Numbered from the stretch's first letter, positions 26,700 to 36,381 are shown. The stretch: 64,000 bases of DNA from Euzebyella marina (GCF_014855515.1 NZ_JACYFK010000002.1:496001-560000), one strand, 5' to 3'. The notes: a model not told the origin generated them from the letters alone. A program made the numbers and translations.

Positions 26700-27641
26700 T
26701 TATTCAACTCTTGGGGTTACGGTAAATTTCCTGAATGAAATCGGACCATGGTCACCTTGAATATAGAAAGGTCCGGGCTCGCCTTCTTTACTATCTAAAG
26801 CACCTCCCGTAATTCCTGGAATATTCTGCTCGCTAATAATAGTTTTGCCGTTTGCCACAATAGTCACTCTTCTACCGATTAAAGTAATGTCATAAGTCTG
26901 CCATTCGGTGGCTGGGTTAGCGGCCATTTCATTGGGTGTTAAGAAGCCATATACACCTCCAAAAAGAACATTGCTCGGGTCGCTACCATGGTCATCGGTG
27001 ATTTGAACCTCATAACGACCACGAAGGTAAATACCGCTGTTACTTCCTTCGGGAACCTTAAACTCTACGTGAATTTTAAAATCGTTAAATTTTTCTTCAG
27101 AAGCTAAATTGGCACCGGATTTTGGGCTCTTTAGAATGCCCTTTTCGACAATCCACTGATTTTCACCTAAAGCTTTCCATCCAGTCAAATCCTTTCCATT
27201 GAAAAGTTCTTTTGTTTTACCCCACTTAACTTTATCGGCATAAGCCAATTTTGGTGCTCTGTCAGCTGTCCATTGATGGGTATCTCCATTTTCAAATGAC
27301 AAGGTTCCCTTTAAGCCTTCGCCTTCTTTCGAACCTTTGATAGTTATATTGCCTAAATCTTGTTCCCACTGCGGTGGAATAGTGAACGAAAAGCCGTTAC
27401 CATCGAGTTTAATTTCAGAGATGGGGCGGGCACTACCGGAAGCGTACACAAATCTTCCGACCAAGGTCTGTACACCTGAGTGTTTGATTTCTAACCAAGA
27501 AGGAGATTCTTTACCATCCATCTGCAAGGTTATGTCCCATTTACCTTCATAGAATTTTTCATCCTGACCATAGGTAAACGAAGAAAAGGTCAGGGCCAAT
27601 AGAAATAGCACCAAGTACAATATTGATTTCATAGTTTTCAT
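26700..27641 (-). CDS. Secreted DUF1080 (3-keto-disaccharide hydrolase family) protein
   Basis: A 313-residue exported protein; the signal peptide is MKTMKSILYLVLFLLALTFS. The C-terminal half (LFNGKDLTGWKALGENQWIV to GPISFRKFTVTP) is a concanavalin-like jelly roll of the DUF1080 family, now called 3-keto-disaccharide hydrolase in Pfam; the N-terminal half is an extra beta domain (GKWDITLQMDGKESPSWLEI). Relatives cleave 3-keto-glycosides made by Gfo/Idh-type oxidases, and such an oxidoreductase gene is divergent from this one. The ATG at 27641 is chosen: an in-frame TTG at 27668 lies inside the promoter's -7 box (27666-27673). Confidence 0.85.
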   Translation of the reverse strand: MKTMKSILYLVLFLLALTFSSFTYGQDEKFYEGKWDITLQMDGKESPSWLEIKHSGVQTLVGRFVYASGSARPISEIKLDGNGFSFTIPPQWEQDLGNITIKGSKEGEGLKGTLSFENGDTHQWTADRAPKLAYADKVKWGKTKELFNGKDLTGWKALGENQWIVEKGILKSPKSGANLASEEKFNDFKIHVEFKVPEGSNSGIYLRGRYEVQITDDHGSDPSNVLFGGVYGFLTPNEMAANPATEWQTYDITLIGRRVTIVANGKTIISEQNIPGITGGALDSKEGEPGPFYIQGDHGPISFRKFTVTPRVE

Positions 27642-27665
27642 TTGCGGGGGGATATTAATTGAGGC

Positions 27666-27697
27666 CAAATATAAAAAATACCATCATATTTGAACAA
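27666..27697 (-). promoter_or_regulatory. Bacteroidota-type promoter for the DUF1080 gene
   Basis: On the minus strand TTG (27695-27697), a 21-base spacer and TATATTTG (27666-27673) match the -33/-7 consensus. A transcript from about 27660 gives a 20-base leader to the ATG at 27641. Confidence 0.7.
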
Positions 27698-27808
27698 ATT
27701 GCATTCAATACTTTAGAAAATGATTATTAAACTACACTTTAATTAGAGCTTTCATATATTTTTATACCTTTAGAAGCTAATTCTAATCCTAACTATATCA
27801 AAAGAAAC

Positions 27809-29275
27809 ATGAAAAACAAGAAGACTCAATCTTCAACCAATTCACGACGGTCGTTTATAAAAAAGGGGGCAGTGGCCTCTTCTATTTTTATAGTACCGAG
27901 ACATGTATTGGGTGGTGTAGGCTACCTTGCCCCTAGTGATCGCCTTAACATTGCAGCCATTGGTGCTGGTGGTAAGGGTGCTAGCGATATTGCCAATGCA
28001 TCTGTAAACGGTCGCGAAAACGTTGTAGCACTTTGTGATGTCGATTTTGAAGGATCTGCCAAGAGATCTGTAGAGCGATTTCCAAAAGCAAAACTTTATG
28101 CCGATTTCAGGGAAATGTTGGACAAGGAGAAAGGCATCGACGCCGTTACCATTTCTACCCCTGACCACGTTCACGGCCCAGCGGCCGCCTATGCGATGAA
28201 CCGCGGCGTGCACGTGTACGTTCAAAAACCAATGACCCACAACATTAGGGAAGCACGTATGCTGACCCAAATGGCAAGGGACAAAAAGATTGTTACCCAA
28301 ATGGGTAACCAAGGTGGGTCTAACCCTCTATTGGGTATGGTTCAAAAATGGATCGATAACGGTTCTATAGGAGCTGTATCTAAAGTTCAGATTTGGACAA
28401 ACAGACCTGTTTGGCCACAAGGTGGCGCCATGCCAGAACCTAATGCCTCTATGAAACCCGATAGTTTAAATTGGGATCTATGGCTAGGGCCAGCTCCTGA
28501 AAAACCTTATACCCCTAACCTACACCCATTCAATTGGAGAGGCTGGTGGGATTACGGTACAGGTGCACTTGGTGATGTAGGATGCCACTTGATCGATATT
28601 CCTTTTAGAACATTAGGCTTAAAATACCCAACCGATGCTGAATGTAGTGTTGGTGCTGTTTACTCACAAATGTGGAATGCCGATTACCACCCAGAAGGTT
28701 GCCCGGCATCTTCTTTCATTACACTTCATTTTGATGCTACCGAGAAATCGAAGTCGCCTATTGAAATGACCTGGAGTGATGGGGGTATTCGACCTGCACA
28801 CCCAGAAATTATTCCTGCGAATAATGATATAGGTGGGCCTGACAGTCAAAATGGAGTCTTGATCATCGGTGAGAAAGGTATTATTTCTACCAACATCAAC
28901 GATAGTAGCCCATTGACACCAAAGTTATATCTGAATGATGGCACTACCGATTTCGGACCTGAAACTGAGCCAAACGATGAGCCCGAATACGGCCATCAGC
29001 GTAAGTGGGTCGATGCCTGTAAAGCCGGTTTCGCGAGTAAAGAACATAAAGAGCTTACTTCTTCGTTCGATTACGCCGGACCAATGACAGAGACCGTTCT
29101 GATGGGTAACTTGGCCATTCGTAGCTATCTTTTGAGAAAAGAAAACGAAAAAGGCGCCATGGACTTCTATGCCCGTAAAAAGTTATTGTGGGATGGAGAA
29201 AACATGCGTATTACCAACCTAGAGGAAGCCAACCAATACGTTGGAAGAACTTACCGTAAAGGTTGGGAGATGTAA
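27809..29275 (+). CDS. Tat-signal Gfo/Idh/MocA-family oxidoreductase
   Basis: A 488-residue protein. SRRSFIKKGAVASSIFIVP forms a twin-arginine export signal. The Rossmann domain shows LNIAAIGAGGKGASDI and a catalytic-loop variant VQKPMTHNIREA where EKP is usual; the second domain has the large NWRGWWDYGTGALGDVGCH region with the metal- or substrate-binding Asp/His of this secreted subgroup. It probably oxidises a sugar hydroxyl outside the cytoplasm. Divergent from the DUF1080 gene across 167 bp, a pairing consistent with a 3-keto-glycoside cleavage route (inference). A terminator follows. Confidence 0.85.
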   Translation: MKNKKTQSSTNSRRSFIKKGAVASSIFIVPRHVLGGVGYLAPSDRLNIAAIGAGGKGASDIANASVNGRENVVALCDVDFEGSAKRSVERFPKAKLYADFREMLDKEKGIDAVTISTPDHVHGPAAAYAMNRGVHVYVQKPMTHNIREARMLTQMARDKKIVTQMGNQGGSNPLLGMVQKWIDNGSIGAVSKVQIWTNRPVWPQGGAMPEPNASMKPDSLNWDLWLGPAPEKPYTPNLHPFNWRGWWDYGTGALGDVGCHLIDIPFRTLGLKYPTDAECSVGAVYSQMWNADYHPEGCPASSFITLHFDATEKSKSPIEMTWSDGGIRPAHPEIIPANNDIGGPDSQNGVLIIGEKGIISTNINDSSPLTPKLYLNDGTTDFGPETEPNDEPEYGHQRKWVDACKAGFASKEHKELTSSFDYAGPMTETVLMGNLAIRSYLLRKENEKGAMDFYARKKLLWDGENMRITNLEEANQYVGRTYRKGWEM

Positions 29276-29298
29276 TTCTCAATAAATATTAAAACCTA

Positions 29299-29343
29299 AA
29301 GTCGAAAGGAACTGGAAAAATCCAAATCCTTTCGGCTTTTTTA
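29299..29343. terminator. Terminator between convergent oxidoreductase and NTF2-like genes
   Basis: AAGTCGAAAGGA pairs with TCCTTTCGGCTT (one G-T wobble), followed by a T-run that reaches the stop codon of the next gene. Confidence 0.75.
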
Positions 29344-29796
29344 TTTACAACCCTCTACCCTTCTGGTATCGATTAAATAAATAATTTGCCAACCTTTCTT
29401 GGCATCTTTCACCAATTGAAAAGAATTGACACCACAGTGGTGAAAACTTCCATCTAAATTAAATTCATAGTCCGTCCAGGCGTTGGCCATTGGCCCATCA
29501 ATTTGAATGTGGAAATTAGTAATGACCTCTTCAAATTGTGTGCTTTTGGGTATGCTGATGATTGATTTTAAAAATTCATTGAAAGGTTGTGTCTTTACAA
29601 CGGGGGCACCCTCATTGTCTTTCGCAATAGTCTGCAATACGATATCGTCGGATACTGTTTTTTTAATTCCTACGGAATCTTGCCTGTGAAAAGCGTTGAA
29701 AAAATTCTCTATTGTTGTTTCCACCAAAGCCTCTTCGTCTTGGGCGTTCATTTGCACAGAAATAAAAAACAAGGCCAATGTTACTAAAGCTCTCAT
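29341..29796 (-). CDS. Secreted NTF2-like protein
   Basis: A 151-residue protein with a signal peptide (MRALVTLALFFISVQMNAQ) and an NTF2/DUF4440-like domain: ETTIENFFNAFHRQDSVGIK, then HFDG-like strands, and FQLVKDAKKGWQIIYLIDTRR at the end. It is similar in layout to the proteins at 6194 and 18087 but clearly diverged from both. Its role is unknown. It is monocistronic by position: convergent with the Gfo/Idh gene and divergent from panB. Confidence 0.7.
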   Translation of the reverse strand: MRALVTLALFFISVQMNAQDEEALVETTIENFFNAFHRQDSVGIKKTVSDDIVLQTIAKDNEGAPVVKTQPFNEFLKSIISIPKSTQFEEVITNFHIQIDGPMANAWTDYEFNLDGSFHHCGVNSFQLVKDAKKGWQIIYLIDTRRVEGCK

Positions 29797-29891
29797 AAGT
29801 TGATGATTAACTGATTGAAAAGGTATTTTAATTCGAATGTAGAGTTTTTTATTAAATTCTGACCAAAATTGATTTGATTACAACCCTACCC

Positions 29892-29919
29892 TTGTGCTGA
29901 AACAATTTCCTTACTTTTA
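29892..29919 (+). promoter_or_regulatory. Possible promoter for the panB operon
   Basis: TTG at 29892-29894, a 17-base spacer and TACTTTTA at 29912-29919, which matches TAnnTTTG at seven of eight positions. The spacing is at the short end of the usual range. Confidence 0.4.
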
Positions 29920-29940
29920 ACCCTCCAAAACAATTATTGA

Positions 29941-30759
29941 ATGTCAACTGCAAAAAAAGAGTACAGGAGAGTAACTGTTAAGTCCTTGGTGGACATGAAA
30001 AAGAATGGCGAAAAAATATCTATGCTTACGGCCTATGATTATTCAATGGCCAAAATTGTAGATTCAGCCAATGTAGATGTGATTTTGGTCGGTGATTCGG
30101 CCAGTAATGTGATGGCCGGCCACGAAACTACGCTGCCAATTACATTAGATCAAATGATTTATCATGCCACATCGGTAATCAGGGCCGTTCAGAGAGCACT
30201 CGTGGTAGTTGATATTCCGTTCGGAAGTTACCAAAGTGACCCGAAGGAAGCCTTAAGAAGTGCCATACGAATCATGAAAGAAAGTGGTGCACATGCCGTA
30301 AAACTAGAGGGTGGAGAAGAAATAAAAGAATCGGTCAAAAGAATCTTGAATGCAGGCATACCCGTCATGGGGCATCTAGGCCTAACCCCACAATCAATCT
30401 ATAAGTTTGGTACCTACACCGTTAGGGCAAAGGAAGAAGAAGAGGCCGAGAAACTTCTAGCCGATGCCAAACTTCTAGAAGAGCTTGGTTGCTTTAGTAT
30501 CGTTCTCGAAAAAATACCGGCAGAACTTACCAAAGAAGTTTCGGAAAGTATTTCTATACCTACGATAGGTATCGGTGGTGGAAAACACGCCGACGGTCAA
30601 GTCTTGGTCATTCATGATCTGTTGGGCATGACCCATGAGTTTAATCCACGTTTTTTACGTCGTTATATGAACCTATATGAAGATATGGGTCACGCTATTT
30701 CACAGTACGTTACCGATGTAAAGAATAGAGATTTTCCGAACGACCAAGAACAGTATTAG
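29941..30759 (+). CDS. panB: 3-methyl-2-oxobutanoate hydroxymethyltransferase
   Basis: A 272-residue TIM-barrel enzyme that transfers a hydroxymethyl group from methylenetetrahydrofolate to ketoisovalerate, the first step toward pantothenate. [35 protein letters not shown] and [18 protein letters not shown] are the standard PanB motifs with the metal ligands Asp and Glu. It heads a three-gene plus-strand unit with an LspA-type peptidase 11 bp downstream and a pseudouridine synthase that overlaps the peptidase stop. The other pantothenate genes are not in the window. Confidence 0.97.
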   Translation: MSTAKKEYRRVTVKSLVDMKKNGEKISMLTAYDYSMAKIVDSANVDVILVGDSASNVMAGHETTLPITLDQMIYHATSVIRAVQRALVVVDIPFGSYQSDPKEALRSAIRIMKESGAHAVKLEGGEEIKESVKRILNAGIPVMGHLGLTPQSIYKFGTYTVRAKEEEEAEKLLADAKLLEELGCFSIVLEKIPAELTKEVSESISIPTIGIGGGKHADGQVLVIHDLLGMTHEFNPRFLRRYMNLYEDMGHAISQYVTDVKNRDFPNDQEQY

Positions 30760-30770
30760 AATCAATAACT

Positions 30771-31265
30771 ATGAGGAAGGCACCTTGGAAAAAATTAGCC
30801 ATATTACTTTTGGTCGTATTGAATTTTGGGTGCGACCAGATTTCAAAAGGTGTGGTGCGCAAGCATGTAGAACCCAATGATTATATTAGGGTAATCGGCG
30901 ACCAATTTATACTTACCAATGTTGAAAATACAGGTGCCATGCTTGGTTTCGGAAGGCAATTTTCACCTCTCTTGAAAATTGCTCTATTTCAAATGCTTCC
31001 CATACTAGTTTTGGTGGTTCTGCTTTTCAGGATTTTAAGAAAAAATCATTTGAACACTTGGTCTACTCTTGCTTTTGCCTCAGTAATCGGTGGAGGAATC
31101 GGTAATTTGGTGGATCGAATAGCCTATGGTTCGGTAACCGATTTCTTTCAAATCAAATTGGGGCTTTTCAAGACTGGAATTTTCAATATGGCAGATGTTT
31201 CTGTAACCTTGGGAGTATTACTTTTGCTTTCACTTACCCTCACAAAAGAAAAACCCGTTTTATAG
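30771..31265 (+). CDS. lspA: Signal peptidase II (lipoprotein signal peptidase) family protein
   Basis: A 164-residue four-helix membrane protease. DQISK (22-26), ENTGAM (52-57), GGGIGNLVDRIAYGSVTDFF with catalytic Asp124, and FNMADVSVTLG with catalytic Asp142 are all present, so it should be active in cleaving prolipoproteins at the inner membrane. The first helix ends NFG-Cys21-DQ, which looks like a relaxed lipobox immediately before the conserved DQ. It stands between panB and an rluA-type gene rather than in the common ileS or dksA context, so it could be a second copy; I cannot see the rest of the genome. Confidence 0.9.
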   Translation: MRKAPWKKLAILLLVVLNFGCDQISKGVVRKHVEPNDYIRVIGDQFILTNVENTGAMLGFGRQFSPLLKIALFQMLPILVLVVLLFRILRKNHLNTWSTLAFASVIGGGIGNLVDRIAYGSVTDFFQIKLGLFKTGIFNMADVSVTLGVLLLLSLTLTKEKPVL

Positions 31266-31963
31266 TGGCCCAAAAAATACTCTCGACTGCCGAAAACCTT
31301 CAAGTTATTTATGAGGACAATCATCTGATTGCCGTCAATAAGAGACCTGGTGATATTGTTCAGGGAGACAAAACGGGAGACACCCCCTTAAGCGAAGTTG
31401 TAAAGGAATATTTGAAGATTAAATATAACAAACCGGGCAATGTATACTTGGGTGTTACTCACCGATTAGATCGCCCAACTTCCGGGATTGTTGTATTTGC
31501 CAAAACCTCAAAAGCGCTTCCTCGTCTCAATAAACTTTTTGCGGAAAAGGATGCCCAAAAGACCTACTGGGCCATCGTTAAAAATGAGCCCCCTAAGTCT
31601 GAAAACTTGCTAGTGCACTGGTTGGTGCGAAACCCTAAGCAAAACAAATCGTATCCGAACCCAAAACAAGTTCCCAATAGCAAGAAGGCCAGTCTAACCT
31701 ATCGTATCGTTCAAAAACTGGATAACTATTTTTTGCTTGAAATTAACCTGCATACGGGCAGGCATCATCAAATACGTGTGCAGTTATCCGCTGTTGGTAG
31801 CCCTATAAAGGGCGATTTGAAATATGGTTTTGATAGGAGTAATAAAGATGCCAGTATCCATTTACATGCTAGAAAACTTTCATTCGTTCATCCTGTTAAA
31901 AAGGAACAAGTTGATTTGATTGCCGATCCACCTAATGACCCACTTTGGAATGTTTGTTGTTAA
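31265..31963 (+). CDS. RluA-family 23S rRNA/tRNA pseudouridine synthase
   Basis: A 232-residue enzyme that isomerises uridine to pseudouridine in RNA. The catalytic Asp69 lies in THRLDRPTSGIVVFAK; HTGRHHQIRVQLS and the closing LHARKLSFVHP are also standard. There is no S4 domain, so it is the short RluA/RluC-like type common in Bacteroidota. The start codon is GTG, sharing one base with the lspA stop (TAGTG), which indicates translational coupling. The exact target uridine cannot be told from sequence. Confidence 0.9.
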   Translation: MAQKILSTAENLQVIYEDNHLIAVNKRPGDIVQGDKTGDTPLSEVVKEYLKIKYNKPGNVYLGVTHRLDRPTSGIVVFAKTSKALPRLNKLFAEKDAQKTYWAIVKNEPPKSENLLVHWLVRNPKQNKSYPNPKQVPNSKKASLTYRIVQKLDNYFLLEINLHTGRHHQIRVQLSAVGSPIKGDLKYGFDRSNKDASIHLHARKLSFVHPVKKEQVDLIADPPNDPLWNVCC

Positions 31964-31996
31964 ATACTTTATATTTAACATAATAAACACTGCACC

Positions 31997-32521
31997 ATGT
32001 TCAAAAAGTTTCTTTTTATAGGTAGCTTGGTTTTACTTTCTGCCTGTAGCACTTACAACTCGATAGATACCTTTTACAATGCCCATAAAGAAGATGATCA
32101 GGTTACGGCTATACGTGTACCGCGGTTCATGCTCTCGATGATTTCTAACCTTTCTCCTGAAATGAAGGCCTTGGTAAGTAGCACGAAAGATTTAAGATAT
32201 ATGCAGTTTCCGAGCCCGACGCCGGATAGAACACAATTTCTCAACCAACAGATGAACGGAATAACAGGAAATTCGTTTATTGAAGTGTATAGAAAGAACG
32301 ATAATCTTAAAAGAAATATAGTTTCTATTAGAGAAAAGAGGGACGCCGTTAAGGAAATCTTGATTTATAACAACAACAATGTTTCTGGCTCATTTTTATA
32401 TTTTAATGGGAACTTTGATCCGGTCAAAGTGCGACAAATGGCGCAAAACGAAGAATTTCAAAAATTGGGCGAAGGGTTGATCAATCAATATCAATCGAGT
32501 AATTCTACTTCTGGCTATTGA
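31997..32521 (+). CDS. DUF4252 lipoprotein
   Basis: A 174-residue small lipoprotein: FLFIGSLVLLSAC lipobox, then a DUF4252 domain (VTAIRVPRFMLSMISNLSPE, SFIEVYRKNDNLKRNI, EILIYNNNNVSGSFLYFNG). In other Bacteroidota DUF4252 genes often sit next to ECF sigma/anti-sigma pairs; here it follows the rluA-type gene by 33 bp and may share its transcript. Function unknown. Confidence 0.85.
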   Translation: MFKKFLFIGSLVLLSACSTYNSIDTFYNAHKEDDQVTAIRVPRFMLSMISNLSPEMKALVSSTKDLRYMQFPSPTPDRTQFLNQQMNGITGNSFIEVYRKNDNLKRNIVSIREKRDAVKEILIYNNNNVSGSFLYFNGNFDPVKVRQMAQNEEFQKLGEGLINQYQSSNSTSGY

Positions 32522-32545
32522 AGTGATATCAAAAGTTGAAGGCTA

Positions 32546-33403
32546 TTATTTATAAGACCTTCTACTCTCTAAAATTACCGATGCGAGAATCAGAGAACCT
32601 CCTAAAATGGTCGACCATCCAGGTATTTCCTTCAGAAATAGGGCACCAATGATGATACCATAAACCGGTTGAATACTACTAAGAATACTAACGGTGGTAA
32701 TCGAAAAATGCTTAAAGCAATTGATGAACATTGAGTGACCTATGACGGTTGTAATCAAGACCAATCCGAGCAAAGCGGGTACATAGTTGGTGGCTTCCGT
32801 TGCATCATAGAGAAAGTAAGTCGGTATTAATAAGATCCCAATAATACCCATCTGATAAGTCATCAGCATGCTACCTTCGTATCTATCGACCTTGGTTTTC
32901 AAAATTAAATTTCGAAGGGAATAGGTGAAGGCTGAAAAAAGTCCGAAACCAATGGCTATCGTACTCGAATTTTTAAGGTTAAAATCAGGAACCAAAAAAT
33001 ATATGCCCACAAGAACCATCAGCCCCAATAACAAATGGGTTTTTCTAAACCTTGTCTTTAAAAAAATGGGCTCTAAAAATGAGGTCATGATCGGATAGGT
33101 GAACAATGACAACATACCGATTGCCACATTCGATAATTGCAAGGCATGAAAATAGGTCACTAAATGAACTCCCATTAAAACACCGGTAATCAAAATAGGC
33201 CAGATATCACGACGGTTCAGATGAAACGAAACGCCCCGAATCTTACAATAAATTAGCAAAAAAATAAAAGCCAATAGTGTTCTTAATTCGATTGTCAAAG
33301 GTGCCGGAAGCGCTATGAATTTTCCGAACGGCCCGGAAGTTGACATGAAAAGTACGGTAAGGTTGAGTTCCAGAAACCTTCTGGTAGGGTTGGTTGGGGT
33401 CAT
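32546..33403 (-). CDS. EamA-family (drug/metabolite superfamily) transporter
   Basis: A 285-residue membrane protein with ten predicted helices in two five-helix repeats; the second EamA repeat begins near IAIGFGLFSAFTYSLRNLILK and ends with GAYF-like YGIIIGALFLKEIPGWSTILGG. Such carriers export amino acids, purines or other metabolites. It starts 9 bp after the stop of the 514-residue helical protein on the same strand, so the two form an operon. The substrate cannot be inferred. Confidence 0.85.
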   Translation of the reverse strand: MTPTNPTRRFLELNLTVLFMSTSGPFGKFIALPAPLTIELRTLLAFIFLLIYCKIRGVSFHLNRRDIWPILITGVLMGVHLVTYFHALQLSNVAIGMLSLFTYPIMTSFLEPIFLKTRFRKTHLLLGLMVLVGIYFLVPDFNLKNSSTIAIGFGLFSAFTYSLRNLILKTKVDRYEGSMLMTYQMGIIGILLIPTYFLYDATEATNYVPALLGLVLITTVIGHSMFINCFKHFSITTVSILSSIQPVYGIIIGALFLKEIPGWSTILGGSLILASVILESRRSYK

Positions 33404-33412
33404 TTGAGGTAT

Positions 33413-34957
33413 TTATCTTTTGACAGCAAGTGCCTTTTCACGAATGATTTCAGCCACAGGTCTATTTTCTAAATGACTTTCTAACCATGAAATAATATCG
33501 AGGTATAAAAAAGCCCTTTTTTCATAAGGGTGGTCTTCATACTTCTTCAACTCGGTATGCAATTTCTGAAATTCGTTTCTTAATTGGTTTGGGTAAATAT
33601 TACCAAGGTTACGCAAGAATTTAATCATTTCTTTTTGAACTGCATGTAAATCGTTCATCTTCAACAAGAACTTATAGGTGCTTTTAAGCTGCACTTCCAA
33701 GTGATAGTCCATACCTGCTTCGTAATGTGCTACAAGACTTAAAACACGGGCGAAACACATCAAGTCTTCGCGCATTTTTAGGTTTTTGTTGTTGATTATT
33801 TTCTTGAGATATTGAATACAGGTCTTATTATCTCCGATTCCGAAATACAGGCAAGCGATTTTGTAATATAAGACCATGATATGGTGGGCATCGATACGAT
33901 CTTTGTGTTTGTTGATACCGTACTCCACTATTTTCACCAAATAGAGGCCTTGTTGAAAAGTACCTTCCAAGAAATGCAAATTCAGCTTGTTGGCATTGAT
34001 ATACAAAAAGGCCAAAGATGAAATGTTATCGTTCTTTGGAAAATCTTTACTTTCTACGACTTCCTCCAGTCGCTCAAGTGTTTGCTTGAACTGACTACTA
34101 TACTTTACATAAAAAAGTGACTCCAACAAATAATGGTTTCCCTTTAAAAAGAATACGGGGTTCAAGGCAATCTGTTCTTCGTGTTCATAGAACAAATCGA
34201 CCCATTTACTGGCATATTTATAAGATGAGAGAAAGTCTTGAATCAAAAAACTATACCAAAGGTGCGCTTTATATAGCCAAAGTTTTTCCCTAAAACCAAG
34301 CATTTCAATGCGGTGTTTCGGTAAATGGCGTTCAAAATATTCCTTTACCCTTTTATGATCATCGTCGCTTCTTACATACCCTACTTTCAACATCAGACCG
34401 TACAATTGAAGTGATAGATTGGAAAGCTTACTGGTAATAACGTTTTGGGCCGAAAGTTCTTTGGCCTGAACCGCCAATTCATTGGCTCGGTCGGGTATAC
34501 TTCGGGTGATGTATTGCGTTTCTATAATTTTTTCAAGCTCTACTATTTCGTAGGCAATATTCTTTTCCTCGTTCTCAATGGCGATAGACTTCGCCTTATC
34601 CAAAATCTTTAAACTTTGCTTGTAGAGTCCTTTTTGATATAGAATGGTAGCAAAATCGAGTTGTTCCCTAATTTGCAAACGAATGGTCTGGTTAACCGGG
34701 TTCAATCTTAAACTGACCAATATTTGTTTGTATAAATGGGCCTTTAAATTAGAGAGCTGTGCTTTCTTGACAATACCGGATTCTAGAATGGCCTTTTCAT
34801 CATACTTCTTTAAGCGATCTAAAAGGTTGAAAAGGGCCAGAAACTTGGCATCGGTATTCACTCCCAATCGACCTACATATAACTTGAATTGGCGTTTCTC
34901 AGATTTCGAAAGCGATTTCACGAGCACGAATAAAGCATCTCTGTGCGCATTTGTCAT
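33413..34957 (-). CDS. Conserved flavobacterial helical-repeat protein of unknown function
   Basis: A 514-residue soluble, nearly all-helical protein without signal peptide or membrane helix. Regular helix pairs (YQKGLYKQSLKILDKAKSIA, FLEGTFQQGLYLVKIVEYGI, KIACLYFGIGDNKTCIQYLK) look like degenerate TPRs. The N-terminus (DALFVLVKSLSKSEKRQFKL) is a pattern I have seen in hypothetical proteins of this phylum, but no function is known to me. It is likely a cytoplasmic scaffold or regulator. It is cotranscribed with the EamA transporter and divergent from leuA. Confidence 0.6.
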   Translation of the reverse strand: MTNAHRDALFVLVKSLSKSEKRQFKLYVGRLGVNTDAKFLALFNLLDRLKKYDEKAILESGIVKKAQLSNLKAHLYKQILVSLRLNPVNQTIRLQIREQLDFATILYQKGLYKQSLKILDKAKSIAIENEEKNIAYEIVELEKIIETQYITRSIPDRANELAVQAKELSAQNVITSKLSNLSLQLYGLMLKVGYVRSDDDHKRVKEYFERHLPKHRIEMLGFREKLWLYKAHLWYSFLIQDFLSSYKYASKWVDLFYEHEEQIALNPVFFLKGNHYLLESLFYVKYSSQFKQTLERLEEVVESKDFPKNDNISSLAFLYINANKLNLHFLEGTFQQGLYLVKIVEYGINKHKDRIDAHHIMVLYYKIACLYFGIGDNKTCIQYLKKIINNKNLKMREDLMCFARVLSLVAHYEAGMDYHLEVQLKSTYKFLLKMNDLHAVQKEMIKFLRNLGNIYPNQLRNEFQKLHTELKKYEDHPYEKRAFLYLDIISWLESHLENRPVAEIIREKALAVKR

Positions 34958-35103
34958 CGTAAAAAGAATGGTTTAATTTACTGTTCTTCAAATAATTACA
35001 TAATTGAAAAACTTATTTAACGTTGTACTATTTTTGGTTAGGCCTAGGTGTTTTAACCTAATGGTCATATCTTCGTAATGGTTAGCTAAACTACATAAAT
35101 ATA

Positions 35104-36276
35104 ATGAGTAAAGATAAGGTACAGATTTTTGATACTACACTAAGGGATGGCGAACAAGTGCCCGGCTGCAAATTAGACGCCGCGCAAAAATTGGTCATCG
35201 CAGAAAGGTTAGATGAATTGGGAGTAGATATCATTGAAGCAGGGTTTCCCATATCAAGTCCTGGAGACTTTAAGTCTGTCGCCGAGATTTCCGATTTGGT
35301 AAAAAATGCATCGGTCTGTGGTCTTACCCGAGCCGTGAAGAAGGATATTGAGGTGGCGGCAGAAGCTTTAAAATCCGCTAAAAAGCCCCGTATTCATACA
35401 GGAATAGGAACTTCCGATTCACACATTAAATACAAGTTTAACTCCAACCGAGATGCCATCATTGAAAGGGCCGTTAGTGCCGTCAGTTATGCCAAAACCT
35501 TTGTAGAAGACGTAGAATTTTACGCCGAGGATGCCGGTAGAACCGATAATGAGTTTTTGGCCAAAGTTTGTGAGGCCGTAGTAAAGGCCGGAGCGACCGT
35601 GTTGAACATTCCTGACACTACGGGCTATTGCTTGCCGGAAGAATACGGTGCGAAAATCAAATACTTAAAAGAGAATGTCAAAGGCATTGAAAAAGCTACG
35701 CTTTCTTGCCATTGTCATAACGACCTAGGTCTTGCCACCGCCAATTCAATTGCGGGGGTTATCAATGGAGCACGACAGATTGAATGTACCATTAATGGTA
35801 TAGGCGAAAGAGCCGGCAACACTTCGTTAGAAGAAGTGGTGATGATTTTAAGGCAACACCCTAGCTTGAATTTAGATACCAATATTAACAGCAAATTACT
35901 TTACGACACCAGTCAAATGGTTTCGCAAAAGATGGGTATGATCGTTCAGCCAAACAAGGCTATCGTAGGTGCCAATGCGTTTGCCCACAGTTCCGGTATT
36001 CATCAAGATGGTGTTATTAAGAACAGGGAAACCTACGAAATCATCGATCCTGCAGATGTAGGTGTTAATGAATCTTCCATCGTTTTAACTGCAAGAAGTG
36101 GTAGGGCCGCCTTGGCATACAGAGCCAAAATTGTGGGGTTTGAATTGACTAAGCTTCAGTTGGATCAGGTCTATCAAGAATTCTTAAAATTTGCCGATTT
36201 GCATAAAGAGATTTCTGATAATGATATTCCTAAAATTATCGAAGCAGCCAACCTAAAGATAGAGAGCGTTTCGTAA
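35104..36276 (+). CDS. leuA: 2-isopropylmalate synthase, short form
   Basis: A 390-residue DRE-TIM enzyme that condenses acetyl-CoA with 2-ketoisovalerate, the first step of leucine synthesis. [14 protein letters not shown] (9-22) holds the catalytic Arg and metal Asp; [16 protein letters not shown] gives the His-x-His metal ligands; [11 protein letters not shown]-like [16 protein letters not shown] closes the barrel. At 390 residues it has the subdomains but lacks the roughly 120-residue LeuA allosteric dimer domain, so leucine feedback by the usual route is unlikely. Homocitrate or citramalate synthase are alternatives, but leuB follows 155 bp downstream. leuC and leuD are not in the window. 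Confidence 0.88.
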   Translation: MSKDKVQIFDTTLRDGEQVPGCKLDAAQKLVIAERLDELGVDIIEAGFPISSPGDFKSVAEISDLVKNASVCGLTRAVKKDIEVAAEALKSAKKPRIHTGIGTSDSHIKYKFNSNRDAIIERAVSAVSYAKTFVEDVEFYAEDAGRTDNEFLAKVCEAVVKAGATVLNIPDTTGYCLPEEYGAKIKYLKENVKGIEKATLSCHCHNDLGLATANSIAGVINGARQIECTINGIGERAGNTSLEEVVMILRQHPSLNLDTNINSKLLYDTSQMVSQKMGMIVQPNKAIVGANAFAHSSGIHQDGVIKNRETYEIIDPADVGVNESSIVLTARSGRAALAYRAKIVGFELTKLQLDQVYQEFLKFADLHKEISDNDIPKIIEAANLKIESVS

Positions 36277-36381
36277 ATCACACTTTTTCAGAAGACCATC
36301 TGCATAAATTTTCCATCGGTTTTATGCTGTAATGTCACCTTTTTTTTTAACCTTAGCTTAGCTTTGTTAAAACATTCGACT

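Noticed and set aside
27642-27668. TTG start of the DUF1080 protein at 27668
   Set aside because: It falls in the -7 box of an excellent promoter; the ATG at 27641 starts a normal signal peptide.
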